Source of the DNA: Monosporascus cannonballus
Lineage: Eukaryota; Ascomycota; Sordariomycetes; Xylariales
NCBI GenBank assembly: GCA_004154925.1
Contig: QJNS01000032.1
Coordinates: forward strand, 186,001 to 250,000
DNA: 64,000 bases
Direction: 5' to 3'
The position numbers were made by a program, and so were the translations under genes. Under the pieces are notes generated by a model. That model saw only the letters and a list, made by a program, of their open reading frames with translations. It searched no databases and was not told where the DNA came from. Below, piece by piece: positions 27,701 through 39,299 of the stretch (the first letter of the stretch is position 1; each line of letters starts with the position of its first letter).

Positions 27701-28599
27701 AAGAAACCGACAGTAAGGTAGAAAAAGAAAAGAAAAAAGTTAGCTCGATTTTTTTTCTAGCCAGAATTCATTATTGCTATAACTATTTACATTCGACGCA
27801 ATATTCTAAAGTACGAGAATTATCCCATTTGCTAAGATTTTAAAATTAAAGCTTGCAGGTATTATTTAAGATAAACGGTCTCCAAATAACCATAAAGCTA
27901 AGATATTAATGCTATCTAAAATCCTAGAAATATAAGATGCATATAAAGGACGATTAATTTCGACCAAATATTAATAATTATAAATAGCTATTCTCGGAGT
28001 TCTATAAGCTCCTAGAATATACCATTTATCTAAAACAACCGACGGTAAATCTTTACGATGTATTGCATTTTACTGCCTATTATTCCGACAATTATTTCGT
28101 TCATCTTAAATCTAAGAAAGATAATAACCTTTGGCCTAGATAAAACGATAAGACTTTTACCGAACCAGATAACGAATGCCGATATATAGAAACTATACGA
28201 TGGTCGGAGTACTCTAGGTTCTATTATTTACATCCCGAGTCAGAACAGAGCCAAAAAGCCATATTGTAAAGATATTTATGTTACTCCCCGATGTTTTGCG
28301 TTCAGGATAAGCTTTTAGATATGGAAACACCCTTTTTCGGAAATTTCGTTTTTTAGTTTCATAAATCGAAAAGTACAAAACCAAAGGGTAAGCCAAGAAA
28401 ACAAGGTTTTTCTTCGCCGATAATAAACCCAATCTTAATAACCCAATGCAAATACGGCAAAAATATGTAGTTTCGGTTGAGAAACAATTAATATACTAAA
28501 TATACTGTCAAAAAGGCCCGCGAGTAGTGATTTGCTTAAGTCGGACGATATTAGAAATTAAAAAACTTTAAAGGTTTTCGAAATTAAGGCATCGAAAAA

Positions 28600-31500
28600 C
28601 TTCGGCCTATAAGACCTTATGCGAAATAATAAAAGAAATACGCAGCCAGATCGAGATTCTTTTTCAGTATAAAAATATAATATTTAAAGCTATAATCGAT
28701 TCGGGAGCGGAAAATAATTTTATTTTTCCTGCAATGATAAAAAATATTAAATTTCCTGAAAGTACAAATCAGAGTCTTATAAGTTACGCACAATGGACGG
28801 AAGTTGATTTACGTACGAGAATGAACAAGTTCTTTGAGAAACTAAAGAATTCCTTATACAGATCCAAGGATATAGAAAACGTGTTTCGCTAGATATTGCT
28901 AACATCTCTAAATACGACATTATCTTGAATATATCTTAATTTTGTTCCAGCAACTTATAGATTAATTAAAAAAGGCGGATATTCTTTCAGGAAAACGAAA
29001 TACAGATACCAGAAAAGAATAATCGAAAAATTTGCTGTATTGTTAAGGAACTACGGATTCTTAATTAAATATTTACAGTATCTCCGGAATATCAAAAATT
29101 CAAAAGATTATTCAGGGACAAAAAGGATTATAAGTTATCTTTTAATGGTTAATGGGACCATCGAATACCTATTAAAAAGGATATTATTCTAAGTTTTGCA
29201 ACATTTATTATATAAACCTAGAAAAATCTAATACCATATAGAAAATTATATAACTGGATCTGAAAAAGGGATAAATTTAGCCTTTTGACGTTTCTGCCGG
29301 ATACTCCGTTTTTATAGTACTAAAAATAAAAAATGGCAAACAAAAAATCCATAAAAACAGAAAGCTTGTTTATCGAAAAGTAATTAATTACCAATAATTA
29401 AACGATATCATAATTAAGAACGAATATCACTTAACCCTTATAAGTATTTTTAAAAAATTCTAATAAAGCTAAATGATTTATAGCATTTAACTGTCGCGAT
29501 AGTTATTACTGCATTGTAATAGCTAAAGAAGAAAAATAAAAAACAGCATTTAGAACAATATACGAACTTTACGAATACCGAATAATGCCTATTGGACTTA
29601 CTAACACCCTCGTTAATTTCCAAAACTTGGCCATAACCACTCTTCGAAAATTCTTAGAGAAATTCGTATTTGTCTACCATAACGATATCCTGATTTACTT
29701 TGAAACTTTAAAGGAGTCTAAGAAGTATGTCGCTTAAATACTTGAAACTCTAGACGAGGCGAACATTCGAATTAACCTAGCGGAAAGCGTATGGTACGTA
29801 TAAAGCTGGACTTTTTGGGGTTTACTCTTATTTCTAGTTAAATTCAAATTTAACGTTCTAAGTTAGAAATAATTAAGGACTAGTTTATTCCTAATAAGGC
29901 GACCGTTATAAATATCCGATAGATTTTAGGATTTACGAGTTATGTACGGAATCTAATTAAGGGATACGGAGATATAATTAGCTTATTAACGAAACTTATT
30001 ATCAAAAATACGTTAGAAAAAATTTCGAATTACTAGAAGAAATTAAGGAAGTATTCCGAATATTAAAAGAGAAATTATGAGTAGATTTATCGTAAGAATG
30101 CCTAATCTAGACAAGAACACGCCTAAAGAAAAATGCTTTAAATTACGCCTGAAGTGCTGTTCTAGAATAGCAAAAAATAAATAAATAGTATCCTATAGCA
30201 TATTACTTTAAGGTATTACGAAATACGGAACTTAAATATCTGATTTACGACAAAGAACTATTAGCAATTATTAATGCTTTTAAAAATAGGAATTATTTCT
30301 TAACGGAATAAAAAAATCTTTCGGTATTTATTTTAATTATAAAAGTCTTGTCCGATTTATGAAGAGACAGGAACTAAACAAACGATACAAGGCTTGGATA
30401 ATTTTCTTATCAAGATTTAACTTTAAAATATACCATATGAAAGAAAAGAAAAATATCCAAGCGGATATCCTTAATCGCAAAGAAAATTACGATTCTAAAG
30501 TTTCTAAAAGAAATATATAAATACTATAGTATAATAGGGATAGTATCGTACAATTGTGTATTATTATAAAAAAGATTTATTACCGAACTTTTGATACGAT
30601 TCCGGAATTCCTATAATACGAAAAAAACAGAACAAGGTTTAGCAATTAAAATAATAATCGAAAAATTAGTTACTGAGCGATGGCAAAATTTATATTCCGA
30701 AAAATTAATAAAAGTAATTCGTAAAATAATCTTACAAAAATCTATTACACGGATATTAAGGTATTTTAAGATTACTAAATGGCTACAAAAACGATATACT
30801 TTCCTTGAGTTATGCCGTATGGTTAAAAGAGCTATCCAAAATTACAATATCTGTAATAAAGCTAAGGTTGCGCGCTATAAACCCTACGAGTTATTATAAC
30901 CTATTAATATTTCTAACAAAATCTGGAATACTATAACTTAAGATTTTATTATTAACTTACCTCTATTTAAAAATCTAGTTATTAGAATCGAATATAACGG
31001 AATATAGATAATTATTAATAGATTTACCAAGTACGAGTACTTTTTACCTTTTAAAAGAAACGCGACAGCAGAATAGTTAGTTCATGCTTTTATCAAATAT
31101 TACCTCGATAAGCATGGAATATCAGAAAAATTTATTTCCAATAGAGATACGCTTTTTACTTTTAAATTCGATACCACCTTTTTCAAATAAATTAGTATTA
31201 AGTTCAAATTTTCGACAACGTATTATCTCTAAATAGATAAACAAACAAAACGATTTAAGTAAATTTTAGAATAATATTTTCGAAATTATGTTAATTATTA
31301 ACAAAATAATGAGGTAAAGCTCTTATTATCGATATAAATTGTTTATAATATATTTATTAACTAAGATATGGGCATATATTTTTATACAGCTATATACAAA
31401 CATAAGATAAAAGTAAAATCACTTAAATAGCTATTTAATAAAGTACTAAAGAATATTACCATTACCTTAAAAGTAAAAATAATAATAACAGAAATTACAA

Positions 31501-31980
31501 CAATTCAAGTTCGTCTTTAAAACGAATTACAAGTCTTCTAATAAAAATAACTTAGTATTATAATAGGAAAAGAATTATAAGATTAATTTTGTTAAAAAAA
31601 GATAAGATTTATTTATTACGCCAAAGATAGAACGTAATTTCGAACATCTTACAGATCAAAGTAAAAAGACCTAACGACAAACTTAATTTTAAAAAACTTG
31701 GCCCGTTCAGAGTTGACAAAATTCTTTCCAAAATTAACTATCGATTGTTATTGCCTAAAAATATAAAAATACATCCCGTTTTCCATATTTGTTACTGGAA
31801 CCAGCATCTAAAATCGTCCCGTTAAAAATAACCCTAGAAATTAAGAAGGACTTTAACGAATACGAAATCAAACAAATACTGGATTTTAGAATAATTGAAA
31901 GCAGGGTTTGGTACATAATTAAATAAAAAAGATTTCTTTCTAAAAAAATATATAAGAACTATTCAATTACTTAACGAATG
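28600..31980 (+). pseudogene. element B pol (protease, RT, RNase H, integrase, chromodomain-like tail)
   Basis: Protease active site DSGA is intact at 28698-28709 (IIDSGAENNFIF). RT: YEYRIMPIGLTNTLVNFQ near 29570-29630, then YHND at 29674-29685, where the family has Y-x-DD, so the first catalytic Asp is now Asn. The integrase zinc region ends in NICNKAKVARYKPYELL (30840-30899). The integrase core starts with DFIINLPLF near 30940 and RFTKYEYFLPF near 31020. The C-terminal tail RPNDKLNFKKLGPF...IHPVFHICYW (31660-31800) and NEYEIKQILDFRI (31855-31900) recall a chromodomain region. Multiple stops of RIP type make it a pseudogene. Confidence 0.88.
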
Positions 31981-32159
31981 CGATAAATCTATTTAAGACG
32001 TTTTATCGCCAAAATCTTAACCGATTATTTTTAACGCGGCCAAAGTTATAAGCGACAATGATCCCTCGCTTAAATCTAAACTTACGGCATTTTAATCGAA
32101 AAAAAACGCCTTCGTTATAATATTTATTTCAAAAACAAACTAAGCTTGCTTTACGTCTA

Positions 32160-32480
32160 TACGACGCTGCTTTTTTTTATTTTCTCTTATTCTTTTTAAC
32201 TGGTTTAACTTTAAGCCTTCTTTTAATAGCTTTACCGCCTTTTTCCTAAGAAGGTCCTGCTGAAAACGTAATCGTCTCAGTTTCCTAATAAATTTTAACA
32301 ATGTTTCGTTTTATTTCCGGCGCTCCTTTTTACGGACTTCTAATACGCTAAAAGCTCGTTTTCTAAAACGCGCTATTCCTTTTATAACCGTTCTTATATT
32401 TCGTTTATCTTTTTAATGAAATTTATAATTAAAACGTTACAAAAAGAACGTTAACGACATATACAATAGTTATAGTACAG
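32160..32480 (-). pseudogene. relic of the antisense coiled-coil gene in element B
   Basis: On the strand opposite to pol, between the integrase tail and the 3' LTR, the translation reads LKFIRKLRRLRFQQDLLRKK and goes on with AVKLLKEGLKLNQLKRIREN. This lines up with RLQRLRHQEKVLRKKASEII and RGVEDLDKLEE of the intact gene in element A. Stop codons interrupt the N-terminal half and no Cys cluster is readable. Same relative position and orientation as in A and C. Confidence 0.65.
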
Positions 32481-32511
32481 CAATTCTGGAATATAAAAAC
32501 AGTCGATTTCG

Positions 32512-32910
32512 CTTAGCGTGACGGCTAAGCGGTTTTAACCAACTATTAAACCTTAGTCGAACGGGTTTATGTTGGTAGAAGTATCGTGAGATTTTGAGCA
32601 ATGGATACGGTAGTATATTACGTTTCGTAATACTAAGGATGTCCAAGCTGTATTGCAAACGATTGGTATTGATAAATATTGCAAATTGATGTTATTTAAA
32701 TTATAGAATTAACGAACGTATTATATTTGTTTTTTTTTTTACTTTGTTTTGTTTGGCTTTACGGGCTTTACGATAAATCCTGTCGAGTTTGGCTTTGCGG
32801 GCTTGATGATAGATCCTGTCGAGCTATTACGTGACTCGACCCACATAGCTTATTCATTTTCCTGTTGCGACCGTTTTCGAGGCCTCAACCCATTAGGTCA
32901 TAACACTTAG
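32512..32910. mobile_element. solo LTR of the A family inserted in element B (TSD CTTAG)
   Basis: The solo LTR is 32517-32905 (389 bp), from CGTGACGGCTAAGCGG to TTAGGTCATAACA. The flanking duplications CTTAG lie at 32512-32516 and 32906-32910. Its ends match the LTRs of element A but its middle differs (a Cys/Gly-rich-looking duplicated TTTGGCTTT-CGGGCTT segment at 32750-32820), so it is a subfamily variant. A solo LTR implies that a full element inserted and then recombined out. RIP damage is lighter than in the surrounding B sequence. Confidence 0.85.
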
Positions 32911-33141
32911 CCGAACGTAATTGAAATAAGGAAAAGCCTTAATGCCAAACTTTTTAATGGAATTAGCACAAATATCGCGAAAGTTGCGTTAATTCAAATA
33001 AGATTTTCTTTTTTTTTCTTTTCGAATACGGCCTAATATGGTAAAATCAGCTAGGATATTTCCAAAAACCCATTTTAATAAACGAAATAGTTATTTACAG
33101 TTCTTATCTTTATGACAAAGATGTTTGGGAAAAGAAAATAA

Positions 33142-33551
33142 TATTACAAAAATAAGAGTTCCCATTTCAAGACCAACTTTTAGAGCCTAACGTAAACTTA
33201 TTACAGCTAAACTCCCGATAAGGAAATTTGGTTTTTAAGGTGATCTGGCTACTTTGGATAATCTGGGACCAGATTATATAAATCTAATAGATTTACGACA
33301 TACTTAATTTGAGAAATTAAAATATATAATAAATCGATTTTTATATAAATAATATCTACTTAATTTCGTTCTTTAACTATTAATCTAAGTCTACAGTTAG
33401 AGGTAGTTGTTCTTTACTGTGGAAAAAATATTTAAATCTTTTTAACAAATAGACCACTAATTTATTCCTCGCTTCATTATTAACTGCAAATCAAGACCCC
33501 ATTTCGAATGCTGCTCATACGTTTAAGTAGATGTATAACAGGTTCGTTACA
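33142..33551 (+). repeat. 3' LTR of element B (410 bp)
   Basis: Starts TATTACAAAAATAAG after a purine tract and ends GGTTCGTTACA, followed by the TSD ATTGA (33552-33556). Differs from the 5' LTR mainly by transitions. Confidence 0.88.
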
Positions 33552-33556
33552 ATTGA

Positions 33557-36500
33557 CGATTACGAAAATGCTATCATACTATGTTTCTATAGCAGGATCT
33601 TTTGACATAGAAAGTTTAGTAATAAAGTCAAATGTAATTAAATACCACGGTTTCTTTAAACTAGTAGTGATTGTAATTTTTCGTATAGCTTATGTCGTCG
33701 AGCCTTTGTTTTAGCACAAGTATCGCATTATTATATAATTTTCTATATTGTGAATTTTATTTTAAAAAATTGGTAGGTTCGTTATAACCTTTTTAGGGTT
33801 TTGTGGATTTTTGAATATTTATACAGCTGATATTCATGTATTTTTCGTACCAGATCTTTTTGTTATTTTTCTGGAACTTATAATGTGTCTTCTATTTAGT
33901 TTTTTTAAGAAGCCGGCGTTATACTGCTGGATTTTCTAATATATATCAAAGGGTACTGCCCGAATTGTCGTAATTTATTATAGGTGTAAATATCTTTTTA
34001 TAATGGTATTAAAAACTGTATGGCTAACTTTGACCAGTTTCTTTTTGAGATTTGATTACTTCTTTAAGGTATTGGCTTTGCCGTTTTCTGAGCCCTTTTT
34101 GTAAATAATAACGAAGTTAAAATTCGTTAATTTCTTTACGTATTTTAATTATCGTTTTGTAAATTTTTTAGTCGTAATAAAACGGGTAAGATTTTGACAG
34201 TCCATATAAACCTTAACTTAGTACAAGTTTCTCTTTAGGAAATGTTTGAACTTTTGAAAAGTTATAATAATAGCTATAAATTCCTTATTAAAATTGCCGT
34301 AGCTAAGCTCGATTCCTTTTAATTTTTATAAAAAGAATGTAATAGAGTATAATTTACCGTAATTATTTCACTTTCCGATTATTATATTTAATGCGTAATC
34401 CGAAGTCTTGGTTTTTAGTTTAACGGGGCGATTTAGATTGTATATAATCAGTATTAGCTTGTTAATAATTGCATCTTTAATTTTTTCAAATGCTTTCTTA
34501 ATTTTGGACGTTTATCTGAACTTTTCTTTATGAGATTAATTAGGGATATAATTATTTTGCTAAAGTCCCGATTAAATTTTCTGTAATAGTTAATAAATCC
34601 AAGGAATGTCTGTACCTCCTTGACCGTTGTTAGTATCTGACGTTTTATAACTGCAGCGATCTTTTTTAGATCTATTATAATATATCCTAGGGTAATAATA
34701 TATTCCAGATATTCCACTTTTTGTGTATGAAATTAGCAGCTTTGCGTTTTATAAAGCTTAAAAAGCTTTGTAAACGTATTTTGCATATGCTTTTTCGATT
34801 TTCGAAAAAATTAAGATATCGTTAAAATAGCATATAACAAAAGCATTAAGATATTTTCGTAATATATAATTTACTATTCGTTAAAACATTGCTGGTACGT
34901 TGGTAAATCCTATAGGCGTACCCAAATACTTAAATAATCCGTATTTCGTTTTGAAAGTTTTTTTTATTCGTATCTTTTTTTTAATTTTAATAAAGTTTTA
35001 TCCATTTCTGAAGTTGAATACTGTAAACTATTTGGCTTTATAAAGTCAGTTTTTTATTTCTGTAACCAAGGGTAATAATATTCGGTTTTTGATAATAATA
35101 TCGTTTAGTTATCGGTAATTAACTATAAATTGCAATTTTTCGTTTTTTTTCTTTGATACAAAAAATATTAGATATCTCGCCGGTAACTTCCAAGGTCGAA
35201 TCTATCTTTTTTGTAACCGGTTTTCCAGGTATTTTCGGAAAGCGCCCAATGTATTTCCGCTAAAATTGTAAATGGAATAAAATTTCGTAAAAAAGTTTTT
35301 TTAAAAATTATTTTATAATCTTATTTGTTATATTTTGGTAAGTTAGTATCAAGCTCCTTTTTAAAAGCTGTTTATATTTACAATATTATAGTAGCATATT
35401 AGTTAAATTTTCTGATTTTTGGGACTGCTTTTCTAGATCGTTATTTAGTTGCCTTAGTTTCGCTTTGATAATAATAACAACACGTCGTATTTGTTTTTTT
35501 GATACTTATTTTTTTATATTTTGTTCCTTTAAGTAGTAAGGTTTTTGTCGTATCTTTATTCCTGTATTTGTCGCTATTTTCGATTAAGTATTAAGATCTC
35601 GTTTTTTTATTTATTAATAGGATATAAAACAAATCTTATCTGGCTAATCCCATTATTAATCAAGGTTTTATACTGGCGTATCCATAATAATCCTAAGACC
35701 ATATTGTAATTTCTAAATAAAACGATATCGAAATTAACTATTTAGTATCGTCTTTAAACAAAAATCTCGAGGTCATTAATTTTGCGCGTAATTTTTCCGT
35801 TATCGTAAGGGAATTCCTAATCTTTGGTATTTGTCGCTATATAGGGTTTTACCTTATATTTCCATAATAATTTAAGTTCGTTAACTTTATCTAGTATAAT
35901 GTAATTTCCGCACAGAGTTCTGTAATTTACTATTACGCTAGATTAATATATTTCGATTCGTATATCCAGTGTAATAAGATTATTAACAGTTCTTATCGTC
36001 GCGTTTAAAGCCCTTTTTGGAAATTCCTTTTAACTTTTCGAGATTTCGTTATTTTGCGGCGTTTTTATAAGTAATCTTTTTTCAAGTCCTTTTCGAATTT
36101 GTCGAATTTGATCTATATTACTGTAATATAACGTGTTAAGTTGCTGCATTTATCGTTATTGCTAGCGTAATGTTTTTTCGAACTATATTAATTATTTTTG
36201 ATTTTGTTATAACTTTTTTTCTTATTAAGTAAAGTGTTTTCCCATAGTTTTAACTGCATCCGATTGTACGTCGCACCGATTATCGTCCTATAGTTCGCCT
36301 ATAAATTAACGTATTTTTTTCTTAATCGCTTGGCGATTTTCTGGATTAATAATAAAAGCTAATTGAAAATAAAGATTTGTAATAACCTTTTAGTAATATT
36401 TTTTTTACTACATGCTAGATTAATTCTTTTTCTATTTAGTAATCGCATTATTTTTAGTAATAAAAAGGGTTTTCCTGCAGATATTATTTGTTAGACCAGC

Positions 36501-37991
36501 TTTTTGCTTTAACCAGCTAATAAATGTCATTTTCCGGGGTTATATATCGAAAGTGCCGATATTATTATTTATTCTTTTTGTTGTTTTCTTTTCGGTTCAG
36601 AAAATCGAATTTTTTATGATATATACGGGTAATTTTTTTAGAAATCTGCCGTTTTGACTTTTTATAGTCAGGGTACTCTCGTTGTCGGTAATGTATAGCA
36701 AGATTTCTCTCGTACCGATTAAACATTCCAGAATATATGTCCTCCGTCCGTTTCTAATATTTTTTCAGTTATTCTCTGAAGGTATTTCGTTGTTTTTTGG
36801 ACTCTTTCTAGGCCAGTCTTTTGGTTTTTTGCATCCTTTGTTGAATTTTTCGCTATAGTAGGCCTGGTGCGTATTTAGCCTAATTTATATTAATGGATTT
36901 GTTTTCGTTTTTTTTGTTTTTTGATTTCTTTTGAATTGTTTTTCGGGTACGGGCTTTTAGTTGTCCTAACGGGTTTTTTTAGGTGCTTTATTCTATGCTG
37001 CCTTGTACCCTGTTTTGTTGCAGTTAAATATTTGACCTGGTTTTCATTTTTTTACGTTATCTTAAGTTCTATAAGTCCCGGTTCTGTACTGTAGGAAGTA
37101 TTATTACGTCGAAAAGTACCGGTACTGGCCGTATATCAAGGTTTGTTATCATTTTTTTTCTGGTGTCTTTAATGCGCTAGGTATATTGCCGGTCGTCGAT
37201 TTTAACCGCCCCAACGATATAATCCCGCAAATCATCGAGTCGATAAAATTTGAAAAAAAATTTTTAAAATTATAGAGAAACTTAGCTATTAACGCTTTTT
37301 ATTTTTAATGTAATTTTGATACTAATTAAATAAACGCGTTGCCGTAATTGGATGCTGATTTTCTTTGTCGTAATTATTAAATTTGTATTTTGGCTTTTGC
37401 TTTTTCGTATATTATTCCGAAAGTTTTCGTTAATATTTATTTGAATTATTTTTAATTATTATAAATTTATATTTTTTCAGGTTTTATTTTTCCATTAATA
37501 AAATAATATATTTTCTTATAATAAGCTCAAATTATAGAACCGTATTTCCGGTAAATCGTTTAGTTACAAATTTTATTCGTATAATAAGCGTAATATATCG
37601 AATATACAAGTACCTGAAATAAGTTCGATATTCGATTAAGAATAGTTATAATTCAATTAAAATTCCGTTAAAAGGTTTAAGTTTAAGGTGTTTAAAATTT
37701 TTTAATTTCTTAATAAAACTTAGCTAAATAACTTAATTCGCTTTAAAAAGTTTTTCTGTTTTAAAAACCTTTTTTTCTTTTTAAGTTTTTTATAAGCGGC
37801 TTAGAAAAACGTTATAAGATTATTTTTGTCCTTTTTAAGCTAAATAATGCGTTCGTTCATAATATCTAGACGTCGAAGAACTTTTTTTCGGAAAAGGCGA
37901 AGCTCCTTTTTTTTCCTCGGATTTTATCCTAGTGTCCGAGTTATTAGGAATCTGATAAGTGAGCTATTCGGGTTATTTGTTAGTATATATA
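33557..37991 (-). pseudogene. element A gag and pol up to RNase H/integrase, minus strand
   Basis: RT is readable on the minus strand: KTKYGLFKYLGTPIGFTN near 34970-34900, YFND at 34818-34829 (family Y-x-DD, first Asp now Asn). The connection to RNase H, EYLEYIITLGYIIIDLKKI and TTVKEVQTFLGFINYYRKF, lies in an 87-codon open frame at 34454-34717. Toward 36.5-37.9 kb lies the gag side, Lys-rich and full of stops. The right end, 37987-37991 (ATATA), is the target duplicated by element D. The missing integrase end is at 25159-25853, across insert B. Confidence 0.85.
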
Positions 37992-38134
37992 TGTAAGATA
38001 ATGGATAGCTGTGAGCTAGGTGAGGTGATCTCCGACCAGTTATAGAGCAGATTCCAAAAAGTAAGTGTATTAGGTTATTTCCATCTGGCGTTTCCCACTA
38101 GCTGCCAGATGGTAGATTTATATTAGTAAATGGG
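37992..38134 (-). repeat. 3' LTR of element D, outer 143 bp
   Basis: Begins TGTAAGATAATGG after the TSD ATATA. Ends ATGGG, the target used by element C. Matches 52352-52494 with mostly transition differences, for example CCAAAAAGTAAGTGTATT against CCAAAAAGTAAATATATT. Confidence 0.9.
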
Positions 38135-38565
38135 TATAACGAACCTGTTATATATCCACCTGGAGGTATAAGCAATATCCGAAAAGGGTCTTGATTTGCA
38201 GGTAATAATAGGGCGAAAAATGATTTAGTATATTCGTTAAAAAGATTTTAAGGTATTTTTCTTTTAATTAGAAAACGGTATAATTACCTTTGGCTAAAAG
38301 CTTAAATTAATAGCTAAAAAGCGAAAAACTAAATAAGTAATTATTTATATAGGAAACCCAAACTTTATATATTTTTCTTATTTTTTATATTTCTTATGGT
38401 TTCTGGGGATCTTAAAAGATTATAATATTTGTCGTCCACGAATCTCCTGGTATCTTTGGAGATTGACAGAAACCCGAGGTTTATCCGATAAAAGGTGGAG
38501 ATCCCGAGCGTTTCCAACTTCCTAGGCCTCCTTTAGGCCTAATAAAGTCCTTTTTGAACGTAACA
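38135..38565 (-). repeat. 3' LTR of element C (431 bp)
   Basis: Plus-strand ends TATAACGAACC and GAACGTAACA. The segment 38425-38560 (GAATCTCCTGGTATCTTTGG and onwards) kept normal composition in both LTRs. Confidence 0.92.
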
Positions 38566-38639
38566 TTATTTCCTTTTTTCCAGGATTTTTATCCCTAAAA
38601 ATAAAAAAAATAAGTCCTTAACTTTTTTTCCTTTTTTGC

Positions 38640-39120
38640 GTTATAATACTATATTTAATTATGTCGGATAAATTTCGAAAACGTATTAAATCTTTTACTG
38701 AAAATTGTTACAAACTAATTAAGTTAATTTTTTAATTTGGTTTCGAAATTATGCCGTATATGCGTTATTTCGAAAAAAAGCTTTTTTGTAAAATGTTAAA
38801 AAGTCGAAAAAACTATTAAAATTATTTGGTAGTTAATATTTAATTTTATAATAGGAATTATATTTCGTTTTTATCGTTTAAAAATATCCGGGCCGAAAAA
38901 TTCCGGATAAACCGAAAAAAACGTCTAATTGTTTAATAGCTTTAAAAATTATCTAATTGCATTATTTGGTTAAATCGTTAATTTAAATGGTTATATTCTA
39001 AAGGGGTATCGTTTATTTAAAAAGGGTTTAAAAATATGAATAAATTGGAAAAACGAAAAAAATTAAATACGGAAAAGGATCGTAAAAAAAAGAATAAGTA
39101 TAATTTGCTTTAAAATTAAA
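38640..39120 (+). pseudogene. relic of the antisense coiled-coil gene in element C
   Basis: Opposite in strand to pol of C and between the integrase tail and the 3' LTR. A plus-strand ATG at about 38661 opens MSDKFRKRIKSFTENC. Near 38965-39115 the broken frame reads LNR-stop-FKWLYSKGVSFI, then KGFKNMNKLEKRKKLNTEKD, ending in RKKKNKYNLL. This follows the same pattern (RL..LRSKG...L.KGL..LDELE..E) as the intact gene in element A. Stops of TAA/TAG type break it. Confidence 0.55.
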
Positions 39121-39299
39121 TGCGTTAATAGAAATATTTATTTTTTTCGATTAAAGCGCCGTAAAAGTTAATTTAAATGGGGAACCGTTATCGCCTGCGA
39201 TTTTGGCTATATTAAAAACGGTCGGTCAGGATTTTGGCAATAAAACATTTTAATTAAGTTTATTATATTTATTAAGTAATTAAATAATTTTTACGTATT

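Larger units (their letters stand above)
25854..33551 (+). mobile_element. Ty3/gypsy element B
   Basis: Full-length element on the plus strand, with LTRs 25854-26262 and 33142-33551 and TSD ATTGA on both sides. Without the solo LTR inserted at 32517 it is about 7.3 kb. Internal order: gag with N-terminal coiled coil and zinc knuckle, protease, RT, RNase H, integrase, chromodomain-like tail, then an antisense coiled-coil relic, a purine tract (TTTGGGAAAAGAAAATAA) and the 3' LTR. The order protease-RT-RNase H-integrase and the RP-x-x-KL...LGPF...IHPVFH tail are typical of fungal chromovirus-type gypsy elements. Inserted into the integrase region of element A. Sequence similarity shows it to be of the same family as C. 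Confidence 0.92.
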
